A stretch of 64,000 bases of DNA from Mucilaginibacter tolerans (GCF_030519375.1 NZ_JAUMKB010000015.1:54269-118268); one strand, 5' to 3'. Numbered from the stretch's first letter, positions 9,698 through 19,738 are shown. Numbers and translations: made by a program. Notes: generated from the sequence alone by a model not told the origin.

Positions 9698-11512
9698 ATG
9701 GAAAAGGCGACGAGGTTGTTCGATTGCATAGCAACTCAGGCAAAAGAGCCACGAGTTGATTTGTTAAATGCCAAAGTGAATGGAACATGGAAGGCCTATA
9801 GCACAGAAGAGGTGCATGAATTGATTAATCAGTTGTCTGTGGCTCTTTTAAGTATGGGTGTTTCTTATGGAGATGGTACAACCGAGGGTCGCGACAAAGT
9901 CGGGCTGATCAGTATCGGCCGCCCTGAATGGTTAATAACTGATCTGGCCGTACAGCAAACAGGAGCAGTATTGGTGCCATTATACCCTAACACCAGTGCC
10001 CACGAACTTGAAGAAATACTAAATGAAGCGCAGGTAAAATGTGTATTTGTAAGCAACAAGGAGATATATGATAAAGTAAATGAGATACATTCACGAGTCT
10101 CTTCCTTGAAAGCAATTTTCACCTTCGATGAAATAGAGGGCAGCACCCGCTGGACAGAATTACTTAAACCTCTGCAGGAAAAAGATCACCAAACTTTGGC
10201 AGCGGTCTGCAATACGGTTAGGGAAGATGATGTGGCAACCATCATTTATACTTCGGGGACCACCGGTCACCCCAAAGGAGTGATGCTGACTCATAAAAAT
10301 ATTTTAAGCAATGTAATGGCCTCAAATGATGTTCTGAGCCAAATACCGGTGGAACAAAAACGCGCACTCAGCTTTTTGCCCTTGAACCATATTTTCGAGA
10401 AGATGGTCACCTACATCTACCTCTTCTCTGGTTATTCTATTTTTTATGCCGAAAGTATGGATACCATCGGCCCTAATTTGCGAGAGGTGCAACCGTCGTT
10501 ATTTACCGCGGTGCCGAGGCTGCTCGAAAAAGTGTTTGAGAAAATACTAATTGAGGGCAAGAAATTGACAGGTATAAAAAGTAAGATTTTCTTATGGTCG
10601 ATAAAAGTAGCCAATGAATTTGAACTGGAAAATAAAAGTATAGGGTACATAATAAAACTGGCCATAGCCGATAAATTGGTTTACAGTAAGTGGCGTAAGG
10701 CAATCGGTGGAAATGTTAAAGCGATAGTAGTAGGGAGTTCTGCCTGCCCTGTCAGGCTCGAAAAGATTTTTACGGCCGCAGGTATTGTTATTTTGGAAGG
10801 ATACGGCTTAACAGAGACATCGCCGGTAATTTCCGTTAATCACTATGAAAAGAATAAAAGGAGGTTTGGCACCGTAGGCCCTTTACTAAGAGGCGTGGAG
10901 GTAATGATAGCTTCAGATGGCGAAATACTTTGCAAAGGACCCGGCGTTATGGTGGGGTATTATAAAAACCCGGGGCTGACTGCTGAGGTAATGGGCGACG
11001 GATGGTTTCATACTGGCGATATTGGAGTTTTGGATCAGGATTCATTTTTGAAGATAACCGATCGCAAAAAGGAAATATTTAAAACATCAGGCGGGAAATA
11101 TGTTGCACCGACACCTATCGAAAACCGAATGAAAGAGAGTTATTTTATTGAACAAATGATGGTTGTGGGAGCAGATAAGAAATTCGCGGCAGCGCTTATT
11201 GTGCCGTCCTATGCCAACTTAATACCATGGTGCAAACAAAATGAAATAGCTTTTTCGACTCATGAGGAACTTATTAAGGACAAAAGGGTTATCGCATTGT
11301 ATCAGTCGATAATCGATGGCTACAATCCTGAATTTAATCATGTGGAGCAGATCAAAAAAATAAAGTTACTTGCAGAAGAGTGGTCCCTGAATAGCGGAGA
11401 ACTTACACCAACCGGCAAAATGAGGCGGAAAATAATCACAGAAAAATATAATGCCGAAATAGAAAGCATGTATGCCGATGAAGTGAGCGAAAGCCCCAAT
11501 CTGGTAAAATGA
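9698..11512 (+). CDS. Long-chain fatty acid-CoA ligase (AMP-forming)
   Basis: Activates free fatty acids to acyl-CoA with ATP, feeding the cycle encoded upstream. 604 residues, typical of the eukaryotic-like FAA1/long-chain group. The P-loop-like AMP-binding motif is IIYTSGTTGHPKGVMLTH; the later adenylate motifs GYGLTETSP, GWFHTGDIG and DRKKEIFKTSGGKYVAP follow in order. The last one carries the family lysine near the fatty-acyl-AMP site. It is separated from the thiolase by 96 bases holding a possible hairpin, and precedes the SDR by 10 bases. Confidence 0.93.
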   Translation: MEKATRLFDCIATQAKEPRVDLLNAKVNGTWKAYSTEEVHELINQLSVALLSMGVSYGDGTTEGRDKVGLISIGRPEWLITDLAVQQTGAVLVPLYPNTSAHELEEILNEAQVKCVFVSNKEIYDKVNEIHSRVSSLKAIFTFDEIEGSTRWTELLKPLQEKDHQTLAAVCNTVREDDVATIIYTSGTTGHPKGVMLTHKNILSNVMASNDVLSQIPVEQKRALSFLPLNHIFEKMVTYIYLFSGYSIFYAESMDTIGPNLREVQPSLFTAVPRLLEKVFEKILIEGKKLTGIKSKIFLWSIKVANEFELENKSIGYIIKLAIADKLVYSKWRKAIGGNVKAIVVGSSACPVRLEKIFTAAGIVILEGYGLTETSPVISVNHYEKNKRRFGTVGPLLRGVEVMIASDGEILCKGPGVMVGYYKNPGLTAEVMGDGWFHTGDIGVLDQDSFLKITDRKKEIFKTSGGKYVAPTPIENRMKESYFIEQMMVVGADKKFAAALIVPSYANLIPWCKQNEIAFSTHEELIKDKRVIALYQSIIDGYNPEFNHVEQIKKIKLLAEEWSLNSGELTPTGKMRRKIITEKYNAEIESMYADEVSESPNLVK

Positions 11513-11522
11513 CCGATTTACG

Positions 11523-12407
11523 ATGAATAATTCTGATAAACAAAAACCGGTTGGCGGGGCCTTACGTGATGACGCCTTAAAGGGAAAGGCCATTATTATC
11601 ACCGGAGGAGGAACCGGGCTTGGTAAAGCGATGGGCATATATTTTTTAAAGTTGGGGGCCAATTTGGTGATCACCAGCCGTAATTACAATGTGCTAAAGG
11701 AAACAGCCGCCGAAATGGAGGCTGAGACCGGAGGCAGGGCAATAGCAATTACCTGCGATGTAAGAAAATACGATGAGGTTGAAAACATGCTTCATGCAGC
11801 CATCAATGCCTTTGGACGCGTAGATGTTTTGCTGAATAATGCTGCCGGCAATTTTATTTCGCCAACGGAACGCCTTTCTGCAAATGCATTCTCTGCGATT
11901 ATCGATATTGTTTTGAAAGGGTCAGTTAACTGCTCGCTGGCATTGGGCAAATATTGGATTGCAGAAAAAATACCCGGCGTCATGCTGAATATTATAACAA
12001 CCTACGCTTTTACAGGATCCGCATACGTAGTGCCATCAGCTTGTGCAAAAGGTGGTGTGCTGGCCTTAACAAGGTCCCTGGCTGTAGAATGGGGTAAGTA
12101 TGGGATTAGAACCAACGCTATTGCACCAGGGCCTTTTCCAACCAAAGGCGCATGGGATCGGTTATTACCGGGAGAGCTTGCTGAAAAGTTTGATTTTAAA
12201 GATAAGGTGCCGCTTAAACGGGTAGGTGACCATCAGGAACTGGCAAATCTGGCGGCTTTCCTGGTATCTGACTCCTCAGGCTATATCAATGGCGAAGTAA
12301 TAACCATAGACGGTGGAGAATGGTTGCAGGGAGCGGGGCAATTCAATATGCTGGAGATGGTGCCGGACGAAATGTGGGAAGCTACTGATAAAGCCAGACG
12401 AGGCTAA
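11523..12407 (+). CDS. SDR oxidoreductase, probable 2,4-dienoyl-CoA reductase
   Basis: 294-residue short-chain dehydrogenase. The dinucleotide-binding motif GGGTGLGKAMG and the structural motif NNAAGN are present. The usual active-site Tyr is replaced in the context VPSACAKGGVLALTRSLAVEW, with the Lys kept; this pattern occurs in the DECR/PDCR-type dienoyl-CoA reductases. The position at the end of a beta-oxidation operon fits a role in NADPH-dependent removal of awkward double bonds from polyunsaturated acyl-CoA. A generic SDR reductase is the alternative. Confidence 0.8.
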   Translation: MNNSDKQKPVGGALRDDALKGKAIIITGGGTGLGKAMGIYFLKLGANLVITSRNYNVLKETAAEMEAETGGRAIAITCDVRKYDEVENMLHAAINAFGRVDVLLNNAAGNFISPTERLSANAFSAIIDIVLKGSVNCSLALGKYWIAEKIPGVMLNIITTYAFTGSAYVVPSACAKGGVLALTRSLAVEWGKYGIRTNAIAPGPFPTKGAWDRLLPGELAEKFDFKDKVPLKRVGDHQELANLAAFLVSDSSGYINGEVITIDGGEWLQGAGQFNMLEMVPDEMWEATDKARRG

Positions 12408-12481
12408 ATGCACGCCCCTCCTTTTTCTTTCAAATTATAAAAATGTTGTAACGGTATCGGCGATAAGCATGTCTTATAGCC

Positions 12482-14932
12482 ATGAAACTACCACAGTTAC
12501 TGCTTTTAACCTTATTTACACTGTTACTTTGCAATTTTGCTGATGCACAAACCTCAGACAGCAAAATTTCAGGCTCGGTTTTAGACGATACTAGAAAACC
12601 GCTTAATGGGGCAACCGTTGTACTGCTTGCGGCGAAAGACTCATCGCTGGTAAGTAATCAGCTTGCGAAATCAGACGGAAGTTTTGCTTTTCAAAACGTA
12701 AAGGATAACAACTACATAATCAAAGTAACTTACATCGGTTATAAAAGCTACACCAGTAAAAATATCGCAGTCAGCGGACAAAAAACCATTAATTTACCGG
12801 TGATCACTTTATTGTCGATTGGGAAAGCATTGAGTGGTGTAGGCGTGACTGCTCAGAGATCGTATGTTCAGCAAAAGATTGATCGAACTGTAGTAAATGT
12901 AAATGCGTTGATATCCAATACTGGCGCTAACGCACTCGAAGTTCTTGAAAAAACGCCGGGTGTGCAGGTGGACGCTGAAGGCAATATCACCTTTAAAGGT
13001 AAAAGCGGTGTGCTGGTAATGATTGATGATAAGCCTACTTATCTTTCGGCGCAAAACCTGGCTACTTACCTGAAATCTTTACCTTCTTCAGCATTAGACC
13101 AGATAGAGCTGATGGATAACCCGCCGGCCAAATACGATGCTGCCGGAAATGCAGGTGTGATCAATATCAAGACGAAAAAGAATACCTTAAGGGGATTTAA
13201 TGCTGTTGTATCCGCTAATTATGCGCAGGGTTTTTATAACCGCACCAACGAGAGTATTAATATGAATTACCGCGTAAACAAAGTCAACTTGTTTGCAAAC
13301 ATCTCTTATAATGGCCAAAAGACTTACAGGAGGCTCGAGATTGACCGTAACTATTTAGATGTAAATGGCGATATGACGTCATCACTAAAAGATATTTCCT
13401 ACTTCAGACCGACTAATCATAACACCAACATTAAGGCGGGAATGGACTTCTTTTCATCACCAAAAACCACCTGGGGCTTTGTTTACACAGGCGATATATC
13501 GAACGGTCATGACAGCAGCCCTGTATTCAGCTTATTGTATGGGGCAAACGGCGGTTTGGATTCAACGATCAATACACTTAATACTTCTAAAAATAAATTT
13601 AACAGCCATGGCATCAATTTGAATTACACCCATAAGTTTGATAGTACAGGTCGTCAGTTCACCTTCGACCTGGATTATATTCATGACATATCAGGCAGTA
13701 ATCAAATGTTTGTGAACAATACCTTTTTACCAGACAATACTTTAACCAACTCAACAACCTTAACCGATGATTTGCCTGCTGTCATCAATATTTACTCAGC
13801 AAAGGCCGATTACTCGCACCCGCTTAAAGGCAAGGCCAGGATTGAGGCAGGTGTAAAAAGCAGTTATGTAAATACCGATAACGCTGCGAACTACTTTAAT
13901 GTGATCAATAATGTGGATTCCATTGATTATAGCAAGACTAACCGATTTTTATATAAAGAGAATATAAATGCTGCCTATATCAATTTTAATAAAAATTTTG
14001 GTAGGTTCTCTATACAAACAGGGTTACGTTTAGAAAACACCAACGGATGGGGGCATCAGTTGGGTAATGCCCAAAGGGCGGATTCATCATTTGTGAATCA
14101 CTATACCAATCTGTTCCCAACCGCCTATTTCTCCTATAATATCGATACAGCGGCTCACAATGTGCTTGTACTGTCTTACGGTCGTCGCATTGGAAGACCG
14201 AACTACGGAAGTTTAAACCCCTTTACCTTTTTTGTGGATGAGTTTACCTACTTCTCCGGTAATCCCTACCTGAAGCCGCAATTCACGGATAATTATAAAC
14301 TGGCTTATAGCTTCAGGAGCCTGTTTACAGTTGCCCTTACCTATAATCATACCGCTGATGTTCAGGGCGAAACCATTCACAGAATCGGCAAAGTTTTCAT
14401 CAGTACAACAGGCAACATCGGGCAGCAGAAGCTGTTCGACCTTTCTGTTAGCAGCAATTTCCAGCCTGCCAAATGGTGGTCGGTTAATTTATATGCCGAA
14501 GAATATCGAAATTCTTACCAGGGGGCGTTTTACACGGGGTATCTTAACCAATCACAATATTCGTTTTCTGCCAATGCCAATAACCAGTTTACTTTTCCGC
14601 ATGGGTGGAGTGCCGAGCTAAGCGGATTTTATAATACCGGTGGCACTTACGGTCAATTTGTTCTACTACCCAAAGGAATGCTCAATGCTGCACTTCAAAA
14701 GAAGATTTTGAACAACAAAGGTTCCATCAAATTAAACGTACGCGACATATTGCACTCATTTGCACCAAGCGGGACTATTACTAATATCCAGGATGCCACC
14801 GCCACCTTCCATAACTTTGTGGACACCCGTGTAGCAACTCTGGCATTTACCTATAGTTTTGGTAAATCAACCAATACACCTGAAAAACGTGAGACCGGTG
14901 GTGCCGACAGTGAACAAAGCAGGGCACATTAA
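12482..14932 (+). CDS. Outer-membrane beta-barrel receptor (OMP_b-brl_3 type)
   Basis: 816 residues. Signal peptide of about 23 residues ending in FADAQ; a carboxypeptidase-regulatory-like beta-sandwich (about 28-110, with the KSDGSFAF and YIGYKSY elements); a plug domain around 130-225 with EKTPGVQVDAEGNITFKGKS; and a long beta-barrel. Proteins of this architecture resemble TonB-dependent receptors but belong to the barrel family common in Bacteroidota. It lies 74 bases after the fatty-acid operon on the same strand, so uptake of a lipid-related substrate is possible but unproven. A short C-terminal charged tail follows the last barrel strand. Confidence 0.85.
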   Translation: MKLPQLLLLTLFTLLLCNFADAQTSDSKISGSVLDDTRKPLNGATVVLLAAKDSSLVSNQLAKSDGSFAFQNVKDNNYIIKVTYIGYKSYTSKNIAVSGQKTINLPVITLLSIGKALSGVGVTAQRSYVQQKIDRTVVNVNALISNTGANALEVLEKTPGVQVDAEGNITFKGKSGVLVMIDDKPTYLSAQNLATYLKSLPSSALDQIELMDNPPAKYDAAGNAGVINIKTKKNTLRGFNAVVSANYAQGFYNRTNESINMNYRVNKVNLFANISYNGQKTYRRLEIDRNYLDVNGDMTSSLKDISYFRPTNHNTNIKAGMDFFSSPKTTWGFVYTGDISNGHDSSPVFSLLYGANGGLDSTINTLNTSKNKFNSHGINLNYTHKFDSTGRQFTFDLDYIHDISGSNQMFVNNTFLPDNTLTNSTTLTDDLPAVINIYSAKADYSHPLKGKARIEAGVKSSYVNTDNAANYFNVINNVDSIDYSKTNRFLYKENINAAYINFNKNFGRFSIQTGLRLENTNGWGHQLGNAQRADSSFVNHYTNLFPTAYFSYNIDTAAHNVLVLSYGRRIGRPNYGSLNPFTFFVDEFTYFSGNPYLKPQFTDNYKLAYSFRSLFTVALTYNHTADVQGETIHRIGKVFISTTGNIGQQKLFDLSVSSNFQPAKWWSVNLYAEEYRNSYQGAFYTGYLNQSQYSFSANANNQFTFPHGWSAELSGFYNTGGTYGQFVLLPKGMLNAALQKKILNNKGSIKLNVRDILHSFAPSGTITNIQDATATFHNFVDTRVATLAFTYSFGKSTNTPEKRETGGADSEQSRAH

Positions 14933-15336
14933 TAGGATGATACGGGTGGTTGTTATACAATGAAAGGTCAGTTTTTTGCACCTGCTAGAGAGTTATCGTT
15001 ATGCTTTATCCAAAAGTAAGGGCAATTATGAAGACTAATTTTTTCCCCATTTCCACCTTTTTCAACAGCTTTTTTAATTCCGCTGACGGTCGTAAGGCGA
15101 TCCCCGAACCGAGGCCCATTTACCTGAGTGGTTAAACATATTTGGAAACATATCGATCCATATCAATACAGCTGTTCTATGAACATTTTATGACCAAAGC
15201 CCGTAAATTTGCCCAAGGGTTATTTGCGGGAACTATGCATGTTTTGGGTGGCAACCATAAGAGTTTATATTCGCAAAAGACCGTCAGGAGCAAAAATAAT
15301 AGCTGCTTCCAGCTTTTCAGCGGCTCACCCGAACTG
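14933..15336. other. Intergenic stretch without a supported gene
   Basis: About 400 bases between the convergent barrel receptor and Pta genes. It holds a 35-codon plus-strand frame at 15028-15135 starting MKTNFFPISTFF and ending IYLSG, and small minus-strand frames, none of which I can assign. No acetate kinase fragment was recognised, although ackA often adjoins pta. No clear hairpin terminator was seen. Confidence 0.5.
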
Positions 15337-17472
15337 CTACCTACCCAGTATGGCAGCAGTTTTTCTGGAATGGAAAGTTTTTGTTATTCTACTATCTTCC
15401 CGCCCGCATTGTATTAATGTCACCAGGATTGTGTTAAATATGTCATCTACAGTTGCGCCGCGGCTGAGGTCATTTACTGGTTTATTAAGGTTTTGCAGTA
15501 TTGGGCCAATCGCCATAGCGCCTGTTTCCTGCTGAACAGCCTTATAAATTGAATTTCCGGTATTCAGGTCAGGGAAAATGAAAACGTTAGCTTTCCCTGC
15601 CACTTTGGAACCTGGGAGTTTAGTTTTGGCTGTTAACGGGTTCACCGCAGCATCATATTGGATAGGGCCCTCAACATCAAGATCAGGCCGCCTGCTTTTT
15701 ACTATTTCTGTGGCGAGACGCACTTTCTCGACCTCATCCCCAACTCCTGATTGGCCTGACGAATAAGAGATCATTGCTATTCGTGGCTCGATATTGAAAA
15801 TTTGGGCGGTTTCTGCAGATGAAATAGCAATTTCTGCCAACTGTTCCACGCTAGGGTTCGGGTTTATTGCACAATCACCGAATATAACTACGCGATGAGG
15901 GAGGCACATAAAAAATATGGACGAAACAAGCTGTTTGCCTTCTTTCATCTTTATAAATTCCAACGCAGGTTTAACAGTTTGCCTGGTCGTATAAACGGCC
16001 CCTGAAACCATCGCGTCTGCACGACCGGAATACACCATCATGGTTCCGAAATAAGAGGCGTCTGCCATTAGCGCGTCAGCAGTGTTACGCGATAACCCGC
16101 TTTTTTTTCGCAACTCATAAAGCCTGTCTGAATACAGCTCAAAATCCAGATCATTAATCGGATCGACAATTTCAACTTGAGTCAGATCTAAGCCGATCTG
16201 ATCTTGTTTTATGAGCGACTTGATCTGATCCGGATGACCCATTAAAATAATTTCGCCGAGTTTTAGCGAAATTACTCTTGCAGCCGCTTTCAATATTCTT
16301 GGATCGTCGCCCTCGGGCATAACTATACGCGCTTTCGATTTCCTTGCCAGTTCCATTAATTGAAATTGAAACATGTGAGGAGTAATTATATAGGGGAACT
16401 TCTCCTTAAGGCGCTTTTCCAATCCTGATTTAGCTACCCATTTTTCAAAAGCATTTATGGCCTGGCGTATTTTTTCCCGTTTTTCAAAGGAAATGTGTGA
16501 CCTGATGTGACTTATTGAAAGGACAATATCAAAAACAGCATTATACGAAAAAATAACGGGTAAATCCGTTTCTGCGATCAACCTTAAAAGTTGTTCATTT
16601 GGTTTGGCCTTTGAAGATAGAACTACTCCTGCAATAGAGTTATTGTTTCCAGAATGATAAGCATTTGCGGCAGTTTTAATTATGTCAATTCTATCAGCAG
16701 AAGTAATAATAAGGGCCGGTTCATCGATTTGACTGAATGTTCTCTTTACGGATGCTGTTCCCACAATAGTCTGGGATACGGTGTTTAATAAGTTTTCTTT
16801 TCCTGATAAAAGAACTCCATCCACAGCCCTGCAAATCTCGGCCATAACGGGGTTACTCAATTCCTTTATACAAGGAATTACGCTAACCGGAAATTTGCTG
16901 CTAAATTTATTTTGCAGCTTGTAAAGCAGCATTTTGGTTAAGCTTGGAGCCACTTTATTGACGGCGATGCCTGCCATGAGTATGGATCTGCTGCTTAATT
17001 GACAATACATTTCATCAGCCTCAGCCAAAATTTCAGACTCAGTTTTATTGTCCCCCTTAATTACCAATAAAATGGGAGTGCTGATATTTTCAGCTATTTC
17101 GATGTTGAGATTGGTTTCAAAAGCGCTCGCTGTGTTAAAATAGTCAGTGCCTTGAACAATGATCCAATCATGATTTTTTTCAAGCAGCTTATATTTTTCT
17201 ATGATCGTGTCGATCATCTCCCCGCGGTTTGTGGCTTCCAGCGTGCAATAATCCCCGCTAATCGCAAAGCAATTCTTCATTTCAGCGCCGGTTGAAAAGT
17301 AATTGCTGATGGTTTTGATATCCGGGTCTTCTTCGCCCGATTTCATTTGACCGATCACTGGCTTAAAATAAGCAGTCTTAAAACTCTGACCGAACATGTT
17401 CATCAGCCCCAGGGAAATCACAAATTTTCCACTGTCGGCTTCAGTGCTGAGCACATATACTGACTTTGCCAT
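15337..17472 (-). CDS. pta: Phosphate acetyltransferase (long form)
   Basis: Interconverts acetyl-CoA and acetyl phosphate. 711 residues, the long three-domain form: an N-terminal P-loop-like domain (STEADSGKF near residues 9-17, where STEPGSGKS-like sequence is usual), a DRTGG-like regulatory domain about 215-330, and the C-terminal catalytic PTA_PTB domain about 390-695 with RIVMPEGDDPRIL and VSGAVYTTRQTVKPAL. It follows the Zn-alcohol dehydrogenase by 15 bases in one operon, under the operator module at 18546-18610. No ackA lies in the window, so the acetate kinase partner must be elsewhere. The altered P-loop suggests lost or changed nucleotide sensing (inference). Confidence 0.93.
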   Translation of the reverse strand: MAKSVYVLSTEADSGKFVISLGLMNMFGQSFKTAYFKPVIGQMKSGEEDPDIKTISNYFSTGAEMKNCFAISGDYCTLEATNRGEMIDTIIEKYKLLEKNHDWIIVQGTDYFNTASAFETNLNIEIAENISTPILLVIKGDNKTESEILAEADEMYCQLSSRSILMAGIAVNKVAPSLTKMLLYKLQNKFSSKFPVSVIPCIKELSNPVMAEICRAVDGVLLSGKENLLNTVSQTIVGTASVKRTFSQIDEPALIITSADRIDIIKTAANAYHSGNNNSIAGVVLSSKAKPNEQLLRLIAETDLPVIFSYNAVFDIVLSISHIRSHISFEKREKIRQAINAFEKWVAKSGLEKRLKEKFPYIITPHMFQFQLMELARKSKARIVMPEGDDPRILKAAARVISLKLGEIILMGHPDQIKSLIKQDQIGLDLTQVEIVDPINDLDFELYSDRLYELRKKSGLSRNTADALMADASYFGTMMVYSGRADAMVSGAVYTTRQTVKPALEFIKMKEGKQLVSSIFFMCLPHRVVIFGDCAINPNPSVEQLAEIAISSAETAQIFNIEPRIAMISYSSGQSGVGDEVEKVRLATEIVKSRRPDLDVEGPIQYDAAVNPLTAKTKLPGSKVAGKANVFIFPDLNTGNSIYKAVQQETGAMAIGPILQNLNKPVNDLSRGATVDDIFNTILVTLIQCGREDSRITKTFHSRKTAAILGR

Positions 17473-17487
17473 AGAGTTATAATTTGC

Positions 17488-18528
17488 TTACCCCTGTGAA
17501 ATGATCACTTTTAAAGCTTTATTATCAGCGGCATGTTCAAAAGTGTCATAAGCATCTAATATGTGAGCTAACTTAAACCGATGAGTGATAAGCTTTTCAG
17601 GCTGCAATTTTTTACCATTAACCGTTTTTAAAAGCATGGGAGTAGAAACGGTGTCTACAAGACGCGTTGTAATGGTAATATTTTGAGCCCAAAGCGACTC
17701 AAGATGAAGATTGACACTTTTGCCGTGTACGCCGATATTTGCAATATGCCCCCCCGGAGCGATGACTGACTCGCAAAGTTCAAAGGATTGCGGTACGCCG
17801 ACGGCTTCTATAGCTACATCAACCCCTTTACCGCCTGTCAGGCTTTTTACTTTAGCAATCGGGTCTTCTTTTTCGAAATTAATGATTTGGGTTGCTCCAA
17901 ATTTTTTAGACACTTCCAGACGGTTTTCATCACGGTCAATCATTATGATTTCGGCAGGCGAATAGAACTGTCCTGTCAGCAACGATGCCAGGCCGATTGG
18001 CCCTGCACCCACAATGGCAATTATATCCCCGGGCTTTACTTGCCCGTTTAAAATGCCGCATTCAAAGCCGGTAGGCAATATATCACTTAACATTACCAAT
18101 GCTTCTTCATCAGCCCCCGCTGGAATGGGATATAGACTGTTGTCGGCATGTGGTATCCTCACATATTCAGCCTGGGTGCCGTCAATCAAATGGCCTAGTA
18201 TCCAGCCGCCGTCTTCGCAGTGCGAATACATTCCCTTTTTACAATAGCTGCATTTTCCACATGATGTGATACAAGAGATCAATACGTGGTCGCCTTTTTT
18301 GAAATTGCTGACAGCTGTCCCAACCTCTTCTATAATACCTACACCTTCGTGTCCGATAATGCGGCCATCAATCACCTCGGGAACGTCACCTTTCAAGATG
18401 TGCAGATCGGTCCCGCAAATAGTGGTTTTCGAAATCCTGACGATCGCATCAGTAGGTTTCAAGATTGTCGGCTGGGGTTTCTCCTCCCATGATTTTTTCC
18501 CCGGCCCGTGATAAACAAGTGCTTTCAT
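17488..18528 (-). CDS. Zinc-dependent alcohol dehydrogenase (MDR family)
   Basis: 346-residue medium-chain dehydrogenase. Catalytic zinc ligands Cys38 (CGTDLH) and His60-Glu61 (GHEGVG) are present, as are the structural zinc cysteines 90, 93, 96 and 104 (CGKCSYCKKGMYSHC). The Rossmann motif is VGAGPIGLA. It reads as an NAD-dependent alcohol or short polyol dehydrogenase; the substrate is not visible. It is the first gene of an ADH-Pta operon, which would suit fermentative redox balancing. The promoter has the shared tandem operator with a near-consensus -7 box CAACTTTG. Confidence 0.9.
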   Translation of the reverse strand: MKALVYHGPGKKSWEEKPQPTILKPTDAIVRISKTTICGTDLHILKGDVPEVIDGRIIGHEGVGIIEEVGTAVSNFKKGDHVLISCITSCGKCSYCKKGMYSHCEDGGWILGHLIDGTQAEYVRIPHADNSLYPIPAGADEEALVMLSDILPTGFECGILNGQVKPGDIIAIVGAGPIGLASLLTGQFYSPAEIIMIDRDENRLEVSKKFGATQIINFEKEDPIAKVKSLTGGKGVDVAIEAVGVPQSFELCESVIAPGGHIANIGVHGKSVNLHLESLWAQNITITTRLVDTVSTPMLLKTVNGKKLQPEKLITHRFKLAHILDAYDTFEHAADNKALKVIISQG

Positions 18529-18545
18529 AATCTTTAATTTGAAAG

Positions 18546-18610
18546 CAAAGTTGACTGAAATTTTGTATGCAATAAATGACGATGGTCATGTTATGGCGTG
18601 ACATAGAATC
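18546..18610 (-). promoter_or_regulatory. CRP/FNR-type operator module of the adh-pta operon
   Basis: Reading toward the gene (minus strand): distal half-site TGA at 18599-18601, full palindrome ATGAC-GATG-GTCAT with core TGA-N6-TCA at 18577-18588, and -7 box CAACTTTG at 18546-18553. Site spacing is 22 bp, and the -7 end lies 36.5 bp from the proximal centre, as in the other modules of this block. Confidence 0.75.
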
Positions 18611-18647
18611 CTTTAATCCGTTTATTTAATTAAACTGAATGCAGATA

Positions 18648-18818
18648 TTATGCCTGCGGAGAAGGCGGAACGGACGGCGCAGGAGTATTTGGCAATGGAG
18701 GCACGGACGGTGGCGGGGGCACCTCAGCTGGTTCACGTTGAGGGTTTTCTTGTGGTATACCAGGCCCGGTGGGTTCACCTGGTTTCTGTATTTCAGGTTT
18801 TTGTGGATTTACAGGCAT
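18648..18818 (-). CDS. Short proline-rich protein
   Basis: 56 residues starting MPVNPQKPEIQKPGEP and dominated by Pro, Glu and Gln, with a PPPPSVPPLP stretch. No signal peptide or membrane helix. I chose the ATG at 18818 because AGGAAG lies just upstream; longer in-frame extensions reach 18989 but overlap the preceding gene. It is last in the PNPOx, DUF4136, small membrane protein series on the minus strand. Likely disordered; function unknown. Similar short Pro-rich proteins are, as I recall, frequent in Sphingobacteriaceae. Confidence 0.55.
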   Translation of the reverse strand: MPVNPQKPEIQKPGEPTGPGIPQENPQREPAEVPPPPSVPPLPNTPAPSVPPSPQA

Positions 18819-18904
18819 TTCTTCCTGCTCACCCGGGAATGTTTTCTTGATCATTATACCTGTTGCAACAAGCGGCAATACTGATTGTTTGATTGTTGAT
18901 TTGG

Positions 18905-19090
18905 TTAAAGCTTCAGTAACTCGAGCACCTTGTAAATCACCAAAGCCGGCCAGAATACGGCTTTTATAATACCTAAAATGCCCATCCAAAAACTCATGGC
19001 ATGACTGATGAAGTATACCAATGAACCTATAAACCCCATGCCATAAAGTACTGAACCCTGGTTGCCCGCTTTTTTAATTTGCTCTTTCAT
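18905..19090 (-). CDS. Small membrane protein
   Basis: 61 residues from the ATG at 19090 (MKEQIKKAGNQGSVLYG). Two hydrophobic helices with a short charged N-terminus. The longer frame starting at 19129 would overlap the end of the DUF4136 gene and adds a polar leader, so the shorter start is preferred. It sits between DUF4136 and the Pro-rich gene in the operon headed by the PNPOx-like protein. Function unknown. Confidence 0.6.
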   Translation of the reverse strand: MKEQIKKAGNQGSVLYGMGFIGSLVYFISHAMSFWMGILGIIKAVFWPALVIYKVLELLKL

Positions 19091-19118
19091 AAACTTTACT
19101 GGTCTGTCAGGTTTGTAA

Positions 19119-19721
19119 TTACTTAGCAAGTGGGCGAATTGGTAACTTTTTCAGAATGCCATCAACAACTTCCGGTATATCATTGATCGCTTTTTCCGGG
19201 TTATCGACCTCCCCTCTGCCGTAGCCCCGCCATATAACGCGTGAAGAATGCTGGTCAATAAGGTCAATAATCAAAGTGCCTTCCTTATAGGGCACCTGTT
19301 GAATTTCCTGGCCAACGTAGATCGGGTAGGGGGCACGATAAGCATAATAGAAATAGTGACCATTATAGGATCGAACGGCACCCCGATAAAACTGACCGCT
19401 ATAGATATAGACCGGGTTATTATAGAGCCTGGCTTTGTCATTCACGGCTATTGAATATCGGACAAGAAGATCCGGGCGATGCGATTTTAAAACCAGCCCC
19501 CTTTTTTCAAGTTGCGCTGTTACTTCATTTTTAATTTTTTCATCAGCAATATCATTATACCTGCTGTTCTTAACTGTATCGGCAGGCGGAATCCAGGCAA
19601 ATGTGCGGAATTTGCCAAAGTTAGCACTGCTGCTTTGAATTGCATAGTATTGGTAGGATGAACACCCTGCGGCCAGGTAAGTAGCCAGCGTAATCAGCAT
19701 GAGTTTAATAAACTTTTTCAT
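19119..19721 (-). CDS. DUF4136 lipoprotein
   Basis: 200 residues. Lipoprotein signal with lipobox LAAGC, Cys20 being the predicted lipidation site. The mature part matches the DUF4136 pattern: FGKFRTFAW near the start, NDIADEKIKNEVTAQLEKRGL, and the C-terminal TLIIDLIDQHSSRVIWRGYGRGEV. The family is envelope-located and of unknown function. It begins 17 bases after the PNPOx-like gene and is probably cotranscribed under its operator module. Confidence 0.85.
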   Translation of the reverse strand: MKKFIKLMLITLATYLAAGCSSYQYYAIQSSSANFGKFRTFAWIPPADTVKNSRYNDIADEKIKNEVTAQLEKRGLVLKSHRPDLLVRYSIAVNDKARLYNNPVYIYSGQFYRGAVRSYNGHYFYYAYRAPYPIYVGQEIQQVPYKEGTLIIDLIDQHSSRVIWRGYGRGEVDNPEKAINDIPEVVDGILKKLPIRPLAK

Positions 19722-19738
19722 AACAACTTTTTTATCGC

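Noticed and set aside
15142..15417. 91-codon plus-strand frame near the end of pta
   Set aside because: Overlaps the Pta C-terminus on the opposite strand and has no recognisable domain.
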